A stretch of DNA of 64,000 nt from UBA1366 sp047602575 (lineage in GTDB: Bacteria > Bacillota > Clostridia > Oscillospirales > Ruminococcaceae): the NCBI GenBank assembly GCA_047602575.1, contig JASGGY010000003.1:868001-932000 (forward strand), given 5' to 3'. This document shows, in pieces, positions 16,745 through 25,065 of this stretch. The notes beneath the pieces were generated by a model that saw only the letters and a list, made by a program, of their open reading frames with translations, was not told where the DNA came from and did not search any database. The first letter of the stretch is position 1. Every line of letters begins with the position of its first letter. The position numbers and the translations under genes were made by a program.

Positions 16745-17326
16745 TTATTCCTGTTCCGAAACAACGATGCTCGACATCATGCTCTTGAGATAATCCTCTT
16801 TGGCGGCGGCATTCTCATCGTCGGGGAACGTGTACTGAATCTGTACAACGACGCCGTTCTTGATGATACCATACTGACCGGTTACCATCGCCGTTCCCGC
16901 ATCGTCGCTTGCGTAGGAAACCAGATAATTGGTTTCATCCGCGTTTTCGGTCGTGACATCACCGATCTCGTTTTTCACTGCGTTTAACAGCGTTTCACCG
17001 GTGTCGTTGTTGACGTTGTAACTGCCCCAGATTAACAGCTTATCCGTGCCGGCGGTCAGCGTGATGCCGTCGCCTGCGTCGCTTTCAATCGGGTTTTTAA
17101 AGTAAGCGGGATAGTCCACGCTATATCCGAGCTGCGAATTGGTGTAGGTTACGCTTTGCTCTGTTTTTGCTGTGGTTGTAGTCGCGGCAGTTGTGGGTGT
17201 TGTCGCGGCAGATGTGGTTGTGGCTTTTTCTTCGGAATTTCCGGGTCCGATTGCCCCGCAGCCTCCGAGAATGCCGGTCAGCAGAATGGAAGCCGTGAGT
17301 GTTGCTACGATGTGTTTTTTCATCAT
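16745..17326 (-). CDS. Small secreted lipoprotein with Thr-rich linker
   Basis: A 193-residue protein with a lipoprotein signal peptide (KKHIVATLTASILLTGILGGC, lipobox LGGC with the lipidated cysteine at residue 23). A threonine/alanine-rich linker follows (ATTTSAATTPTTAATTTTAK), then a globular domain beginning VTYTNSQLGYSVDYPAYFKN. That opening resembles the PsbP-like/DUF1795-type fold found in many Gram-positive lipoproteins. It would be anchored outside the membrane. It has its own promoter and terminator. Function unknown. Confidence 0.85.
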   Translation of the reverse strand: MMKKHIVATLTASILLTGILGGCGAIGPGNSEEKATTTSAATTPTTAATTTTAKTEQSVTYTNSQLGYSVDYPAYFKNPIESDAGDGITLTAGTDKLLIWGSYNVNNDTGETLLNAVKNEIGDVTTENADETNYLVSYASDDAGTAMVTGQYGIIKNGVVVQIQYTFPDDENAAAKEDYLKSMMSSIVVSEQE

Positions 17327-17373
17327 AAATCGCCTTTCTGTTAACTAAATAAATTGTTTAATCAGCCATTAAT

Positions 17374-17402
17374 AGTATAACCGAAAAGAGCAATATCGTC
17401 AA
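17374..17402 (-). promoter_or_regulatory. Promoter of the lipoprotein gene
   Basis: Minus-strand TTGACG (17397-17402), 17-base spacer, TATACT (17374-17379). Confidence 0.82.
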
Positions 17403-17563
17403 TGAAAAACGCAGATATTTCACATTCCCTGAAAACCGCAGCACAACTCCAACCTAAAGAAGTATACACGCGGTTTTAATCCCTCCGCTAAACCCACAAA
17501 GCCCTAGCGAAAACACAAATCGGCAAAACAACCCAAAGTATTAATCCATAAAACTATGGGTTT

Positions 17564-17617
17564 CCAAAGGGTACTCGTATCCTTTGGTGAGGATGTCCAG
17601 AGGGGGCAGCGCCCCCT
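17564..17617. repeat. Double hairpin in the intergenic region after the SPFH unit
   Basis: CCAAAGG/CCTTTGG (17564-17587) and AGGGGGC/GCCCCCT (17601-17617) form two adjacent stems, with CCTTTGG and CCCTTTGG sharing sequence. There is no T-run. It looks like a repeat-type palindromic element or a processing/termination signal of the RHH gene. The rest of 17403-17628 shows nothing else. Confidence 0.5.
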
Positions 17618-17628
17618 TTGGTTAGCGT

Positions 17629-17832
17629 TTATCTGCAGTCCGAATTCCCCTTATGCCGCTTGCGCACGCACTCGGTGAGCAGATATTCAATCTGCCCGTT
17701 GACGGAGCGGAATTCGTCCTCCGCCCATGCCGCCAGCGCGCCGTAGAGCTGCGCGGAAAGCCGCAGGGGAATCTGCTTTTTTGCGCCTTCTTTTTTTGAC
17801 GGCACGCCGATGCCATTCTCATCCTCCGCCAC
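17629..17832 (-). CDS. Arc/RHH-like small DNA-binding protein
   Basis: A 67-residue protein whose segment KKQIPLRLSAQLYGALAAWA matches the ribbon-helix-helix pattern: a short strand of alternating residues, then two helices ending QIEYLLTECVRKR. It is likely a dimeric DNA-binding repressor. GTG 17832 is chosen because GGGAGG stands eight bases upstream; the longer frame would overlap the SPFH gene. It follows the SPFH gene by 38 nt in the same direction, a pairing I have seen in other Clostridia, so it may control the unit. Confidence 0.75.
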   Translation of the reverse strand: MAEDENGIGVPSKKEGAKKQIPLRLSAQLYGALAAWAEDEFRSVNGQIEYLLTECVRKRHKGNSDCR

Positions 17833-17870
17833 GCGGCTCACCTCCCAGCGTTTTTTCTGCAAAAATCCCG

Positions 17871-18875
17871 TTAATAAATCGAACCGCTGTTGACAATCGG
17901 CTGCGCGTCCTTGTTGCCGCAAAGCACGACGAGTAGGTTGCTGACCATCGCCGCCTTGCGCTCGTCGTCAAGCTCGCAGACCTTGTTTTCGCTTAATTTG
18001 TTCAACGCCATTTCGACCATGCCGACCGCGCCGTCCACGATCTTCTGGCGCGCGTCAACGATTGCGGATGCCTGTTGCCGCTGGAGCATCGCCGCAGCGA
18101 TTTCCGGTGAATAAGCCAAGTGCGTGATCCGCGCTTCGATGACCTCAAGCCCCGCCGATTCCACGCGTGTCTGCAGGCTTTCTGCGAGCAGCGCCGCGAT
18201 TTCGTGGGAGGATTCGCGCAGCGACATCTCCCCCGCCGCCGCATCATACGGGTATTGCCTTACCACGTCCCGCAGCACGGAGTCCGCCTGAATGGCGATA
18301 AACTGAATGTAGTTTTCCACATCGAAAACCGCCTTTGCGGTGTTGACAACCTTCCAGATGACGATGATGCCGACCTCGATGGGGTTGCCCATCTCGTCGT
18401 TGATTTTCTGCTTTTCGCTGCTTAAGGTCATTGCTTTCAAAGAAATCTTCTTGCTCGCGGGCATCGAAACCTGGACGGCTGCTTTGCCTGCCGCACCCGC
18501 GAAAAGCCCCTGCCAGGACTCACCGGTTTTTTCGTGAACCGGTGCGGCGGCGGTGCAGAACGGATTGACGTAAAAGAAGCCATCCTGTTTTAATGTGCCG
18601 ATGTATTTGCCGAACAGCGTCAGAACCAGCGCCTCGTTGGGCTTAATGACCTTCAGCCCGCACAGCGGAATCCAGCCCACGCACACCACCAGAATACATA
18701 CCACCAGCAGCACAACCATAGCTGCCTGACCGAAATCCTGATCCAGCTGCACCGCCGCATAAATCAGCCCCGCCAGCGCGGCGCAAAACGCAATGATCAC
18801 GCCGAACAGCGCGCCCCAGCCGCTTGACGCTTTTAATTCCTTTTCGTCGGTAACAAGTTTCTTCATCTCTGCCAT
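17871..18875 (-). CDS. SPFH/Band-7 (stomatin-like) membrane protein
   Basis: A 334-residue protein with two N-terminal membrane segments (about residues 20-42 and 50-73) followed by an SPFH domain starting GLKVIKPNEALVLTLFGKYIGT. The domain includes NPIEVGIIVIWKVVNTAKAV and the alanine/glutamate-rich helix EIAALLAESLQTRVESAGLEV. The protein ends in a short tail rather than a long coiled coil. Such proteins form scaffolds in the cytoplasmic membrane. It has its own promoter and is followed by a ribbon-helix-helix gene. The start is the ATG after GGGAGCG. Specific role unknown. Confidence 0.9.
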   Translation of the reverse strand: MAEMKKLVTDEKELKASSGWGALFGVIIAFCAALAGLIYAAVQLDQDFGQAAMVVLLVVCILVVCVGWIPLCGLKVIKPNEALVLTLFGKYIGTLKQDGFFYVNPFCTAAAPVHEKTGESWQGLFAGAAGKAAVQVSMPASKKISLKAMTLSSEKQKINDEMGNPIEVGIIVIWKVVNTAKAVFDVENYIQFIAIQADSVLRDVVRQYPYDAAAGEMSLRESSHEIAALLAESLQTRVESAGLEVIEARITHLAYSPEIAAAMLQRQQASAIVDARQKIVDGAVGMVEMALNKLSENKVCELDDERKAAMVSNLLVVLCGNKDAQPIVNSGSIY

Positions 18876-18919
18876 ATCACAACGCTCCCTTTCGTTCAGG
18901 ACACTCGCCTGATGTTATG

Positions 18920-18948
18920 ATGATATCATATTGATTTCAGTTTGTCAA
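18920..18948 (-). promoter_or_regulatory. Promoter of the SPFH unit
   Basis: Minus-strand TTGACA (18943-18948), 17-base spacer, TATCAT (18920-18925). Confidence 0.85.
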
Positions 18949-18973
18949 TAGATTCAGAAAATTTTTTACGTGT

Positions 18974-19014
18974 AAAAAGCCCGCATTCTCTCAAATTCCG
19001 GAAAATGCAGGCTT
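18974..19014 (-). terminator. Orphan terminator-like hairpin between two divergent genes
   Basis: Read on the minus strand, AAGCC-T-GCATT (19014-19004) pairs with AATGC-G-GGCTT (18987-18977) and is followed by TTTTT. No annotated gene ends here, because both neighbours start away from it. Confidence 0.5.
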
Positions 19015-19053
19015 GGTGTGCGAAAGTTTTTTGGCGCTTGCCCCTCGTTCGGC

Positions 19054-19081
19054 TTGACAAATCCGCGGGGTCATGTATAAT
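19054..19081 (+). promoter_or_regulatory. Promoter of the gdpP operon
   Basis: TTGACA (19054-19059), 16-base spacer, TATAAT (19076-19081), preceded by TG in the extended position. Confidence 0.88.
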
Positions 19082-19127
19082 GGTATTATATACGTAATTC
19101 AACCGGCAAGCAAGGGAGGCGGCGCTC

Positions 19128-21098
19128 ATGAAGCTGAAAACCAGTTACCTCATCGCGCTGACCGTCGCGGCGGCACTCGCGGCGGCGCTGGCTTCCGCAT
19201 GGATTTTATATGACAACCCCGACACCAGCCGCTATGGAGCGCTGCTGTTCGGTATTTCCGCGGGGCTTGCCGTTTTGCTTGCGGCGGAATTCTTTGCCGC
19301 GCGTCTGCTCGTGCTGCGCTATATCCGGCGCGTTTCCGCCGATATCACCGACACCGAGCGCGATTCCCTGCGCAATTTTCCAGCCCCCGCGGCAATTATC
19401 GACACCGATACACGCATTGTCTGGAGCAACAAGCTCTTTGACGAGGACATATCCCCCCGCCGCAGCGCGTTCGGCAAGAAAATCGACGACCTGTTCGCCC
19501 TTGACCTGCGCAAAACGCTTTCCCCCGCCGGCGAAATCGCCGACATCAACAGCCGCTATTACCGTGTCAAGTCCGTCGTCCCGCAGGAAAACAGCGGACT
19601 GACGATGCTTTTTTTCAACGACATCACTGACTTCGTCGAGCTGGAATTTGAATACCGCCAGACCTATCCGTCCGTGCTGCTGGTGGCGATTGACAATTAT
19701 GAGGATCTGATGCAGAACGTCCGCGAGAGCGAAAAAGCTCACGCGCTCGTCGCAATCGAAACGCTCATGGAAAGCTTTATCGACCCGACCTCCGGTGTCA
19801 TTCGCCGCGTGTCAAACAGTTTATTTTTGTGTGTGGTTGAGGAACGCCATTTATCGAAAATGATCTCCTCGCGCTTTCCGGTGCTGGATAAAGCCCGCGC
19901 CATCGCTGTGGGCGAACGCATGACGGTCACGCTTTCCATCGGTGTGGGCAGGGGCGCGAAAAACCTTGCCGAAAGCGAGCTGTTTGCCAAGCAGGCGCTG
20001 GATATGTGCTTAGGGCGCGGCGGCGATCAGGCGGCGGTCAAGACAGAAAACGGCTTTGAGTTTTTCGGTGGCGTGTCAAAGGGCGTGGAAAAGCACACCA
20101 AGGTCAAAACCCGCATCATCGCCACCGCCCTCAAAGAGCTTGTTTCCGCGCATGAAACGGTGTTCATCATGGGACACCGCATGGGCGATCTGGACAGCAT
20201 CGGCGCAGCGACGGGTCTGTGTGCGGTGTTCCGGCGCATGGGAAAAGCCTCGTTCGTCGTCGTCGATCCCGAAAAAAACATGGCGAACCAGCTGATCACC
20301 TACATCACCTCCCACGAAAACATGAATTATTTCATCGCCCCGCAGGAGGCGCTTGCGTTCAGCGACCCCAACCCGCTGCTGATCATCGCGGACACCCACA
20401 ACCCCGACATCATCGAAAGCCCCGAGCTTTACAAAAAAACGTCCAAGGTTGTCGTGATCGACCACCACCGGCGCATGGTCAGCTGCATCGACAACTCCGT
20501 GATTTTTTATCACGAGCCGCTGGCGTCGTCGGCGTGCGAGATGGTGGCGGAGCTGATTCAGTATTTCGGCGAAACCGGTAAAATCCAGGCGCCCCATGCC
20601 GAAGCGCTTCTGGCGGGGATCATGCTGGATACGAAAAATTTTGTCATGCGCACCGGCGTGCGCACCTTTGAAGCGGCGGCGTTTTTAAGAAAGCAGGGCG
20701 CGGACACCATCCGCGTCAAAGCAATGTTCAACAGCTCGGCGGAGATTTATCAGGAAAAATCCCGCCTGATTGCGTCGGCGGAAATCTACCGCGGCTGTGC
20801 CGTGGCGGTTTCCGACAACCCCGACCCGTCCGTGCGCTTAGCCGCACCGCAGGCGGCGGACGAGCTGCTCGGCATTACGGAAGTCAACGCGTCGTTTGTT
20901 TTATACGACGACGGGCAGCAAATCAATGTTTCCGCGCGCAGTCTGGGAAAATTCAACGTGCAGGTCATTATGGAAGCCATTGGCGGCGGCGGACACCAGA
21001 CCATGGCGGGCGGGCAGCTCACCGGTTCGCTTGCCGACGCAAAGAACCTCGTGCTGGACGCCATCGACGCGTATATGGAGAAAAGCGGGCTCGAATAA
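19128..21098 (+). CDS. gdpP: Cyclic-di-AMP phosphodiesterase GdpP
   Basis: A 656-residue membrane protein that degrades the second messenger c-di-AMP. It has two N-terminal transmembrane helices (about 8-28 and 38-62), a PAS-like domain (IIDTDTRIVWSNKLF), a degenerate GGDEF domain, and a DHH-DHHA1 phosphodiesterase module. The DHH part carries the metal-binding motifs GHRMGDLDSIGA (about residue 348), DTHNPD and the signature VVIDHHRR (about 444). GGGGHQTMAGGQL near the C-terminus is the DHHA1 motif. It is the first gene of the conserved gdpP-rplI-dnaB run, and rplI follows 34 nt later. It influences osmotic and cell-wall homeostasis in Firmicutes. Confidence 0.95.
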   Translation: MKLKTSYLIALTVAAALAAALASAWILYDNPDTSRYGALLFGISAGLAVLLAAEFFAARLLVLRYIRRVSADITDTERDSLRNFPAPAAIIDTDTRIVWSNKLFDEDISPRRSAFGKKIDDLFALDLRKTLSPAGEIADINSRYYRVKSVVPQENSGLTMLFFNDITDFVELEFEYRQTYPSVLLVAIDNYEDLMQNVRESEKAHALVAIETLMESFIDPTSGVIRRVSNSLFLCVVEERHLSKMISSRFPVLDKARAIAVGERMTVTLSIGVGRGAKNLAESELFAKQALDMCLGRGGDQAAVKTENGFEFFGGVSKGVEKHTKVKTRIIATALKELVSAHETVFIMGHRMGDLDSIGAATGLCAVFRRMGKASFVVVDPEKNMANQLITYITSHENMNYFIAPQEALAFSDPNPLLIIADTHNPDIIESPELYKKTSKVVVIDHHRRMVSCIDNSVIFYHEPLASSACEMVAELIQYFGETGKIQAPHAEALLAGIMLDTKNFVMRTGVRTFEAAAFLRKQGADTIRVKAMFNSSAEIYQEKSRLIASAEIYRGCAVAVSDNPDPSVRLAAPQAADELLGITEVNASFVLYDDGQQINVSARSLGKFNVQVIMEAIGGGGHQTMAGGQLTGSLADAKNLVLDAIDAYMEKSGLE

Positions 21099-21132
21099 TC
21101 ACTAAAAGTGATCACCGAAAGGAACGAATTAT

Positions 21133-21579
21133 ATGAAAGTAATCTTACTCAAGGACGTCAAGGGGAGCGGCAAAGCCGGCGAAACCATCAACGTGGCGGA
21201 CGGCTACGCGCGCAATTTTCTGCTGGCGAAAAATCTCGCCGTGGAAGCTACCCAGAAGAATGTAAACGACTTTAAGGGCAAGCAGGACGCGCAGGCGCAT
21301 AAGCTCGCCGAGGAAAAAGCGCACAATCTTGAGATTGCCGAATCGCTGAAGGAGCAGGAGGTCGTCATCAAGGCAAAGGCCGGTCAGGGCGGCAGGCTCT
21401 TCGGCGCGGTGACGGCGGCAAATGTGTCCGACGCGCTCGCCGCACAATTCGGCACGGCGGTGGACAAGAAAAAAATCACACTGAGCGGCGACATCAAAAG
21501 CTTCGGTAGCTTCACAGCCGAGATCCGGCTTTCACAGGGTGTTTCCTGTAGGCTGACCATCCGCGTGACGGAGGAATAA
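21133..21579 (+). CDS. rplI: 50S ribosomal protein L9
   Basis: The 148-residue length and the opening MKVILLKDVKGSGKAGETIN match bL9, followed by the long connecting helix and a C-terminal rRNA-binding domain (GRLFGAVTAANVSDAL). AAAGGAACG precedes the ATG. It sits between gdpP and dnaB as in most Firmicutes. Confidence 0.97.
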   Translation: MKVILLKDVKGSGKAGETINVADGYARNFLLAKNLAVEATQKNVNDFKGKQDAQAHKLAEEKAHNLEIAESLKEQEVVIKAKAGQGGRLFGAVTAANVSDALAAQFGTAVDKKKITLSGDIKSFGSFTAEIRLSQGVSCRLTIRVTEE

Positions 21580-21658
21580 GACCGGTTGTCGAAAGAAGGT
21601 AAGCCGCCTGTGCGGTTTGCCTTTTCTTGACCGCGGAAAACCATGGAGGATAACGATT

Positions 21659-23005
21659 ATGAATTACGATATGCCCACCGAGCTGCTCGGAAAAGAGCTT
21701 CCCTACAGTCTGGAAGCGGAGCAGACCATTTTAGGCGCGCTGCTGCTTGAGCCGGATGTTTTGCCGATTGTCATCGAGCGCCTGAAGCCCGATTGCTTTT
21801 TCCGCCCGCAGCACAGAGAGCTGTTTTCGATCGTGTTGCGGATGTTTACGCGCGGGGCGGGTGCCGACCTTGTCACGGTGATGAACGAAGCGGTGATGAT
21901 GGGCATTTTTGAAACCCCCGACATGGCAAAGGTTTACCTCAAGGGTATTATGGAGGGCGTTCCGAGCCTTGCGAACATCGCCGACTACTGCCGGATCGTG
22001 GAGGAAAAATACTACATCCGCTCGCTGATGAACGTCGCGCAGGAAATCATCGAAACCGCCTCCGACGGCAGCTCCGACGCGCGCAGCCTGCTTGACAGCG
22101 CCGAGCAGAAGATTTACGACATCCGCCAAGGCAAGGACACCGACGGCTTAACACGCATCGACGACATCATCGTGGATGCCTACAGCCGCCTGGGCAAGCT
22201 CGCCGGCAGCGACCGCGACAAATACCTCGGCACAAAAACCGGTTTTGATCACCTCGACCGCATCACCACGGGGCTGAATGATTCCGACCTGCTCATCCTC
22301 GCCGCGCGCCCCGGTATGGGTAAATCTGCGTTCGCGCTAAATATTGCGACAAATATGTGCAAGCATACCGATAAGTCCGTCGCGATTTTTTCGCTGGAAA
22401 TGGGCAAGGAGCAGCTCGTCACCCGTATGCTTTCGTCGGAAGCCCTCGTCAGCAACAACGCCCTGCGCTCCGGCAGAATCGACGGCACGGACTGGGAAAA
22501 GCTCGCAAAGGGCGCGGATTCCCTGTCGAAAATGCCGATCTATCTTGACGACACGGCGGGCATTACCGTGCCGCAGATGAAAGCGAAGCTGCGCCGGTTG
22601 AAAAACCTAGGCTTTGTCATTATCGACTATTTACAGCTCATGTCAAGCCCGAACAAGCACAACAACCGCGTGACGGAGGTTTCCGAAATCACGCGTCATT
22701 TAAAACTTATGGCAAAGGAACTCAACGTGCCGGTCATGACGCTTTCGCAGTTAAACCGCGGCGCGGAGGGGCGCACAGATCACCGCCCGATGCTCTCGGA
22801 TCTGCGTGAATCCGGCTCAATCGAGCAGGACGCGGATATCATTCTTTTTCTTTATCGCGAAAGCTATTACAACAAAGAAGAAACCAATGCCGCGGAAAGC
22901 GAATGCATCATCGCCAAAAACCGCCACGGCGAAACCGGCACGGTCAAGCTCGCGTGGTGCGGAGAATACACGCTGTTCCGCACGCCGGATTTCGTCCACG
23001 AATAA
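21659..23005 (+). CDS. dnaB: Replicative DNA helicase
   Basis: A 448-residue hexameric helicase that unwinds DNA at the replication fork. The N-terminal primase-interacting domain begins LPYSLEAEQTILGALLLE. The RecA-like domain has Walker A ARPGMGKSAFA (about residue 217), Walker B-like LGFVIIDYLQLM, and the DnaB motifs SQLNRGAEGR and LSDLRESGSIEQDADII. The ATG at 21659 has GGAGG nine bases upstream; a longer in-frame start at 21617 lacks such a site. It is the third gene of the gdpP operon. Confidence 0.97.
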   Translation: MNYDMPTELLGKELPYSLEAEQTILGALLLEPDVLPIVIERLKPDCFFRPQHRELFSIVLRMFTRGAGADLVTVMNEAVMMGIFETPDMAKVYLKGIMEGVPSLANIADYCRIVEEKYYIRSLMNVAQEIIETASDGSSDARSLLDSAEQKIYDIRQGKDTDGLTRIDDIIVDAYSRLGKLAGSDRDKYLGTKTGFDHLDRITTGLNDSDLLILAARPGMGKSAFALNIATNMCKHTDKSVAIFSLEMGKEQLVTRMLSSEALVSNNALRSGRIDGTDWEKLAKGADSLSKMPIYLDDTAGITVPQMKAKLRRLKNLGFVIIDYLQLMSSPNKHNNRVTEVSEITRHLKLMAKELNVPVMTLSQLNRGAEGRTDHRPMLSDLRESGSIEQDADIILFLYRESYYNKEETNAAESECIIAKNRHGETGTVKLAWCGEYTLFRTPDFVHE

Positions 23006-23056
23006 ACTTTTGTAACATCGTCACAAACAAACCACGGAATCGGGTGTAAAATAACA

Positions 23057-24436
23057 ATGGAACAGCTTCTTGCGCAGGTGCGGGAAACCGCCGCGCGCCA
23101 TGGGATGCTTGCGGGGCAGCGGGTGGTCGCGGGATTGTCCGGCGGTGCGGACAGCGTTTGTATGGTACTCGCGCTGCGTGAGCTGGGCTTTGCGGTGACG
23201 GCACTGCACATCAACCACAACCTGCGCGGTGCGGAAAGCCTGCGAGACGCTGCGTTCTGCGCGGCGCTGTGCGATAAAAACAGCATCCCGCTGGTGACGG
23301 AAAGCGTGGATGTACGCAGCTTCTGCGCCGCAAACGGGCTTTCTCTGGAAGAAGGCGCGCGGGAAGTTCGCTATCGAATTTTTGAAAAGCACAGCGGTGC
23401 CGGCGTGATCGCCACTGCGCACACCCGCTCCGACAGTCTGGAAACCGCTCTGCTCAATCTCACGCGCGGCACGGGGCTGAAAGGCTTGTGCGGCATCCCG
23501 CCGGTGCGGAAAACGGCGGCGGGCGGCAGGATCATCCGCCCGCTGATCGACTGCACCCGCGCGCAGGTAGAGGCGTTCCTCTCCGCGCACGGACAGGCGT
23601 TTGTGACGGATTCCACCAACGCGTCCGACACGTTTTCGCGCAACAAGCTGCGCCTGCACGTTGTTCCGGTTCTGGCTGAGCTCAACCCCGCGCTTGCCGA
23701 AACCTTTGGGCGAACGGCTCAGCTGCTTGCCGCCGATCAGGATTATCTCGACCTGTGCGCACAGGAAGCCCTCGACACCGCAAAGGCAGACGGCGGCTTT
23801 TCGGTAGAAAAACTGGCGGGCTTTCACGAAGCGGTGCGCCGGCGCGCATTGGCAAAGCTGATCGGTGCAAAGGGGCTTTCGCCGTCCTTTGAAATGGTCA
23901 CGCGGGTGGAGTCCCTGCTTGCGGGCGGGAAAACCCAGCTCTCCGGCGGCTTGTACGCGGTGGTGAAAAACGGGCTTCTGACGCTGGAGGAAGCGCTTGT
24001 TCCCGTGCCGGATGTGGCAATCCCGCTGACACTGAATACGGAAACGGACTTCCTCGGGCGGCGATTCGTAATCAAATTTGTGAATAACCCGGATGAAATT
24101 TCAAATATTAACAAAACGTTTGCAAATCATCTCATTGATTATGATAAGATAATAAGGTTAGAGGACTGCGTGGTGCGCAACCGCCGCCCCGGCGACCGCA
24201 TCCGGCTTGCCGGACGCAGCTGCACGAGTGCGGTGAAAAACCTTCTCAACGCAAAAATCCCGCCCGCCGATCGCGGCAGGCTGCTCTTTATCGCCGATGC
24301 CGCGGGGCTTTGTTACGCGGAGGGCTTCGGCTGCGCGACGCGCTGTGCGCCGGATTCTGGCACAAAACGCGTGATTTACGCGGAATTTATACATCCGCAA
24401 TCAGGCTGTCACCCGCCTTTCACACAAAACGTTTAA
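23057..24436 (+). CDS. tilS: tRNA(Ile)-lysidine synthase
   Basis: TilS puts lysidine on C34 of tRNA-Ile(CAU) so that it reads AUA. The N-terminal PP-loop ATPase motif SGGADS is at residues 28-33 in VVAGLSGGADSVCMVLALREL, followed by HINHNLRG and the conserved arginine region EGAREVRYRIF. A C-terminal TilS domain includes RNRRPGDRIRLAGR. The 459-residue length is typical. A CAT-anticodon tRNA that could be its substrate lies at 33401-33477. Next in the same direction are hpt and ftsH, the common tilS-hpt-ftsH order. Confidence 0.96.
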   Translation: MEQLLAQVRETAARHGMLAGQRVVAGLSGGADSVCMVLALRELGFAVTALHINHNLRGAESLRDAAFCAALCDKNSIPLVTESVDVRSFCAANGLSLEEGAREVRYRIFEKHSGAGVIATAHTRSDSLETALLNLTRGTGLKGLCGIPPVRKTAAGGRIIRPLIDCTRAQVEAFLSAHGQAFVTDSTNASDTFSRNKLRLHVVPVLAELNPALAETFGRTAQLLAADQDYLDLCAQEALDTAKADGGFSVEKLAGFHEAVRRRALAKLIGAKGLSPSFEMVTRVESLLAGGKTQLSGGLYAVVKNGLLTLEEALVPVPDVAIPLTLNTETDFLGRRFVIKFVNNPDEISNINKTFANHLIDYDKIIRLEDCVVRNRRPGDRIRLAGRSCTSAVKNLLNAKIPPADRGRLLFIADAAGLCYAEGFGCATRCAPDSGTKRVIYAEFIHPQSGCHPPFTQNV

Positions 24437-24473
24437 AATAAGAACAAGCGATCAAACAGCACGGAGGTGCCGG

Positions 24474-25004
24474 ATGGATTGTAAGAGGGAGATTCCCGTG
24501 TTGATTTCCGCGGAGGAAATCGCCGCGCACATCAAGGAACTCGCCGCCCGCATTGCGGAGGATTATCGCGATTCTCCGGGGCTGACGGTGGTGTGCGTGC
24601 TTTCTGGTGCATATATTTTTATGGCGGACCTTGTGCGCGCCGTAAACATGCCGCTGACGATGGATTTTGTCCGCGCAAAAAGCTACGACGGCACAACCAG
24701 CACCGGAACGGTACGCGTTGAGCTTGACATCAAAACCAACATCGCCGGTAAGGACGTTTTGTTGGTTGAAGACATTCTCGACACCGGCAGAACGCTCTTG
24801 GCGCTCAAAGAGATTTTTCTCACCCGCGCACCGCGCTCGGTAAAAACCGCCGTGCTGCTCGACAAGCCCGCCCGCAGAACTGCGGCGATCGCGGCGGATT
24901 ACCGCTGCTTTGAGATTCCGGATCTGTTTGTGGTCGGCTACGGGCTCGATTGCGACGAACAATTCCGCGAACTGCCCTATGTGGGGATTTTTACGCAAAC
25001 ATAG
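24474..25004 (+). CDS. hpt: Hypoxanthine phosphoribosyltransferase
   Basis: A 176-residue purine salvage enzyme that makes IMP or GMP from the free base and PRPP. The PRPP-binding motif VEDILDTG is at residues 98-105, and the flexible-loop region FVRAKSYDG is upstream. The start is ATG 24474 behind CGGAGGTG. It lies in the tilS-hpt-ftsH group. Confidence 0.96.
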   Translation: MDCKREIPVLISAEEIAAHIKELAARIAEDYRDSPGLTVVCVLSGAYIFMADLVRAVNMPLTMDFVRAKSYDGTTSTGTVRVELDIKTNIAGKDVLLVEDILDTGRTLLALKEIFLTRAPRSVKTAVLLDKPARRTAAIAADYRCFEIPDLFVVGYGLDCDEQFRELPYVGIFTQT

Positions 25005-25065
25005 ACGATTATAACCCGACCAACGCGGGAATAAATATACTACCGCAAAAGAACGGAGTGATTGA

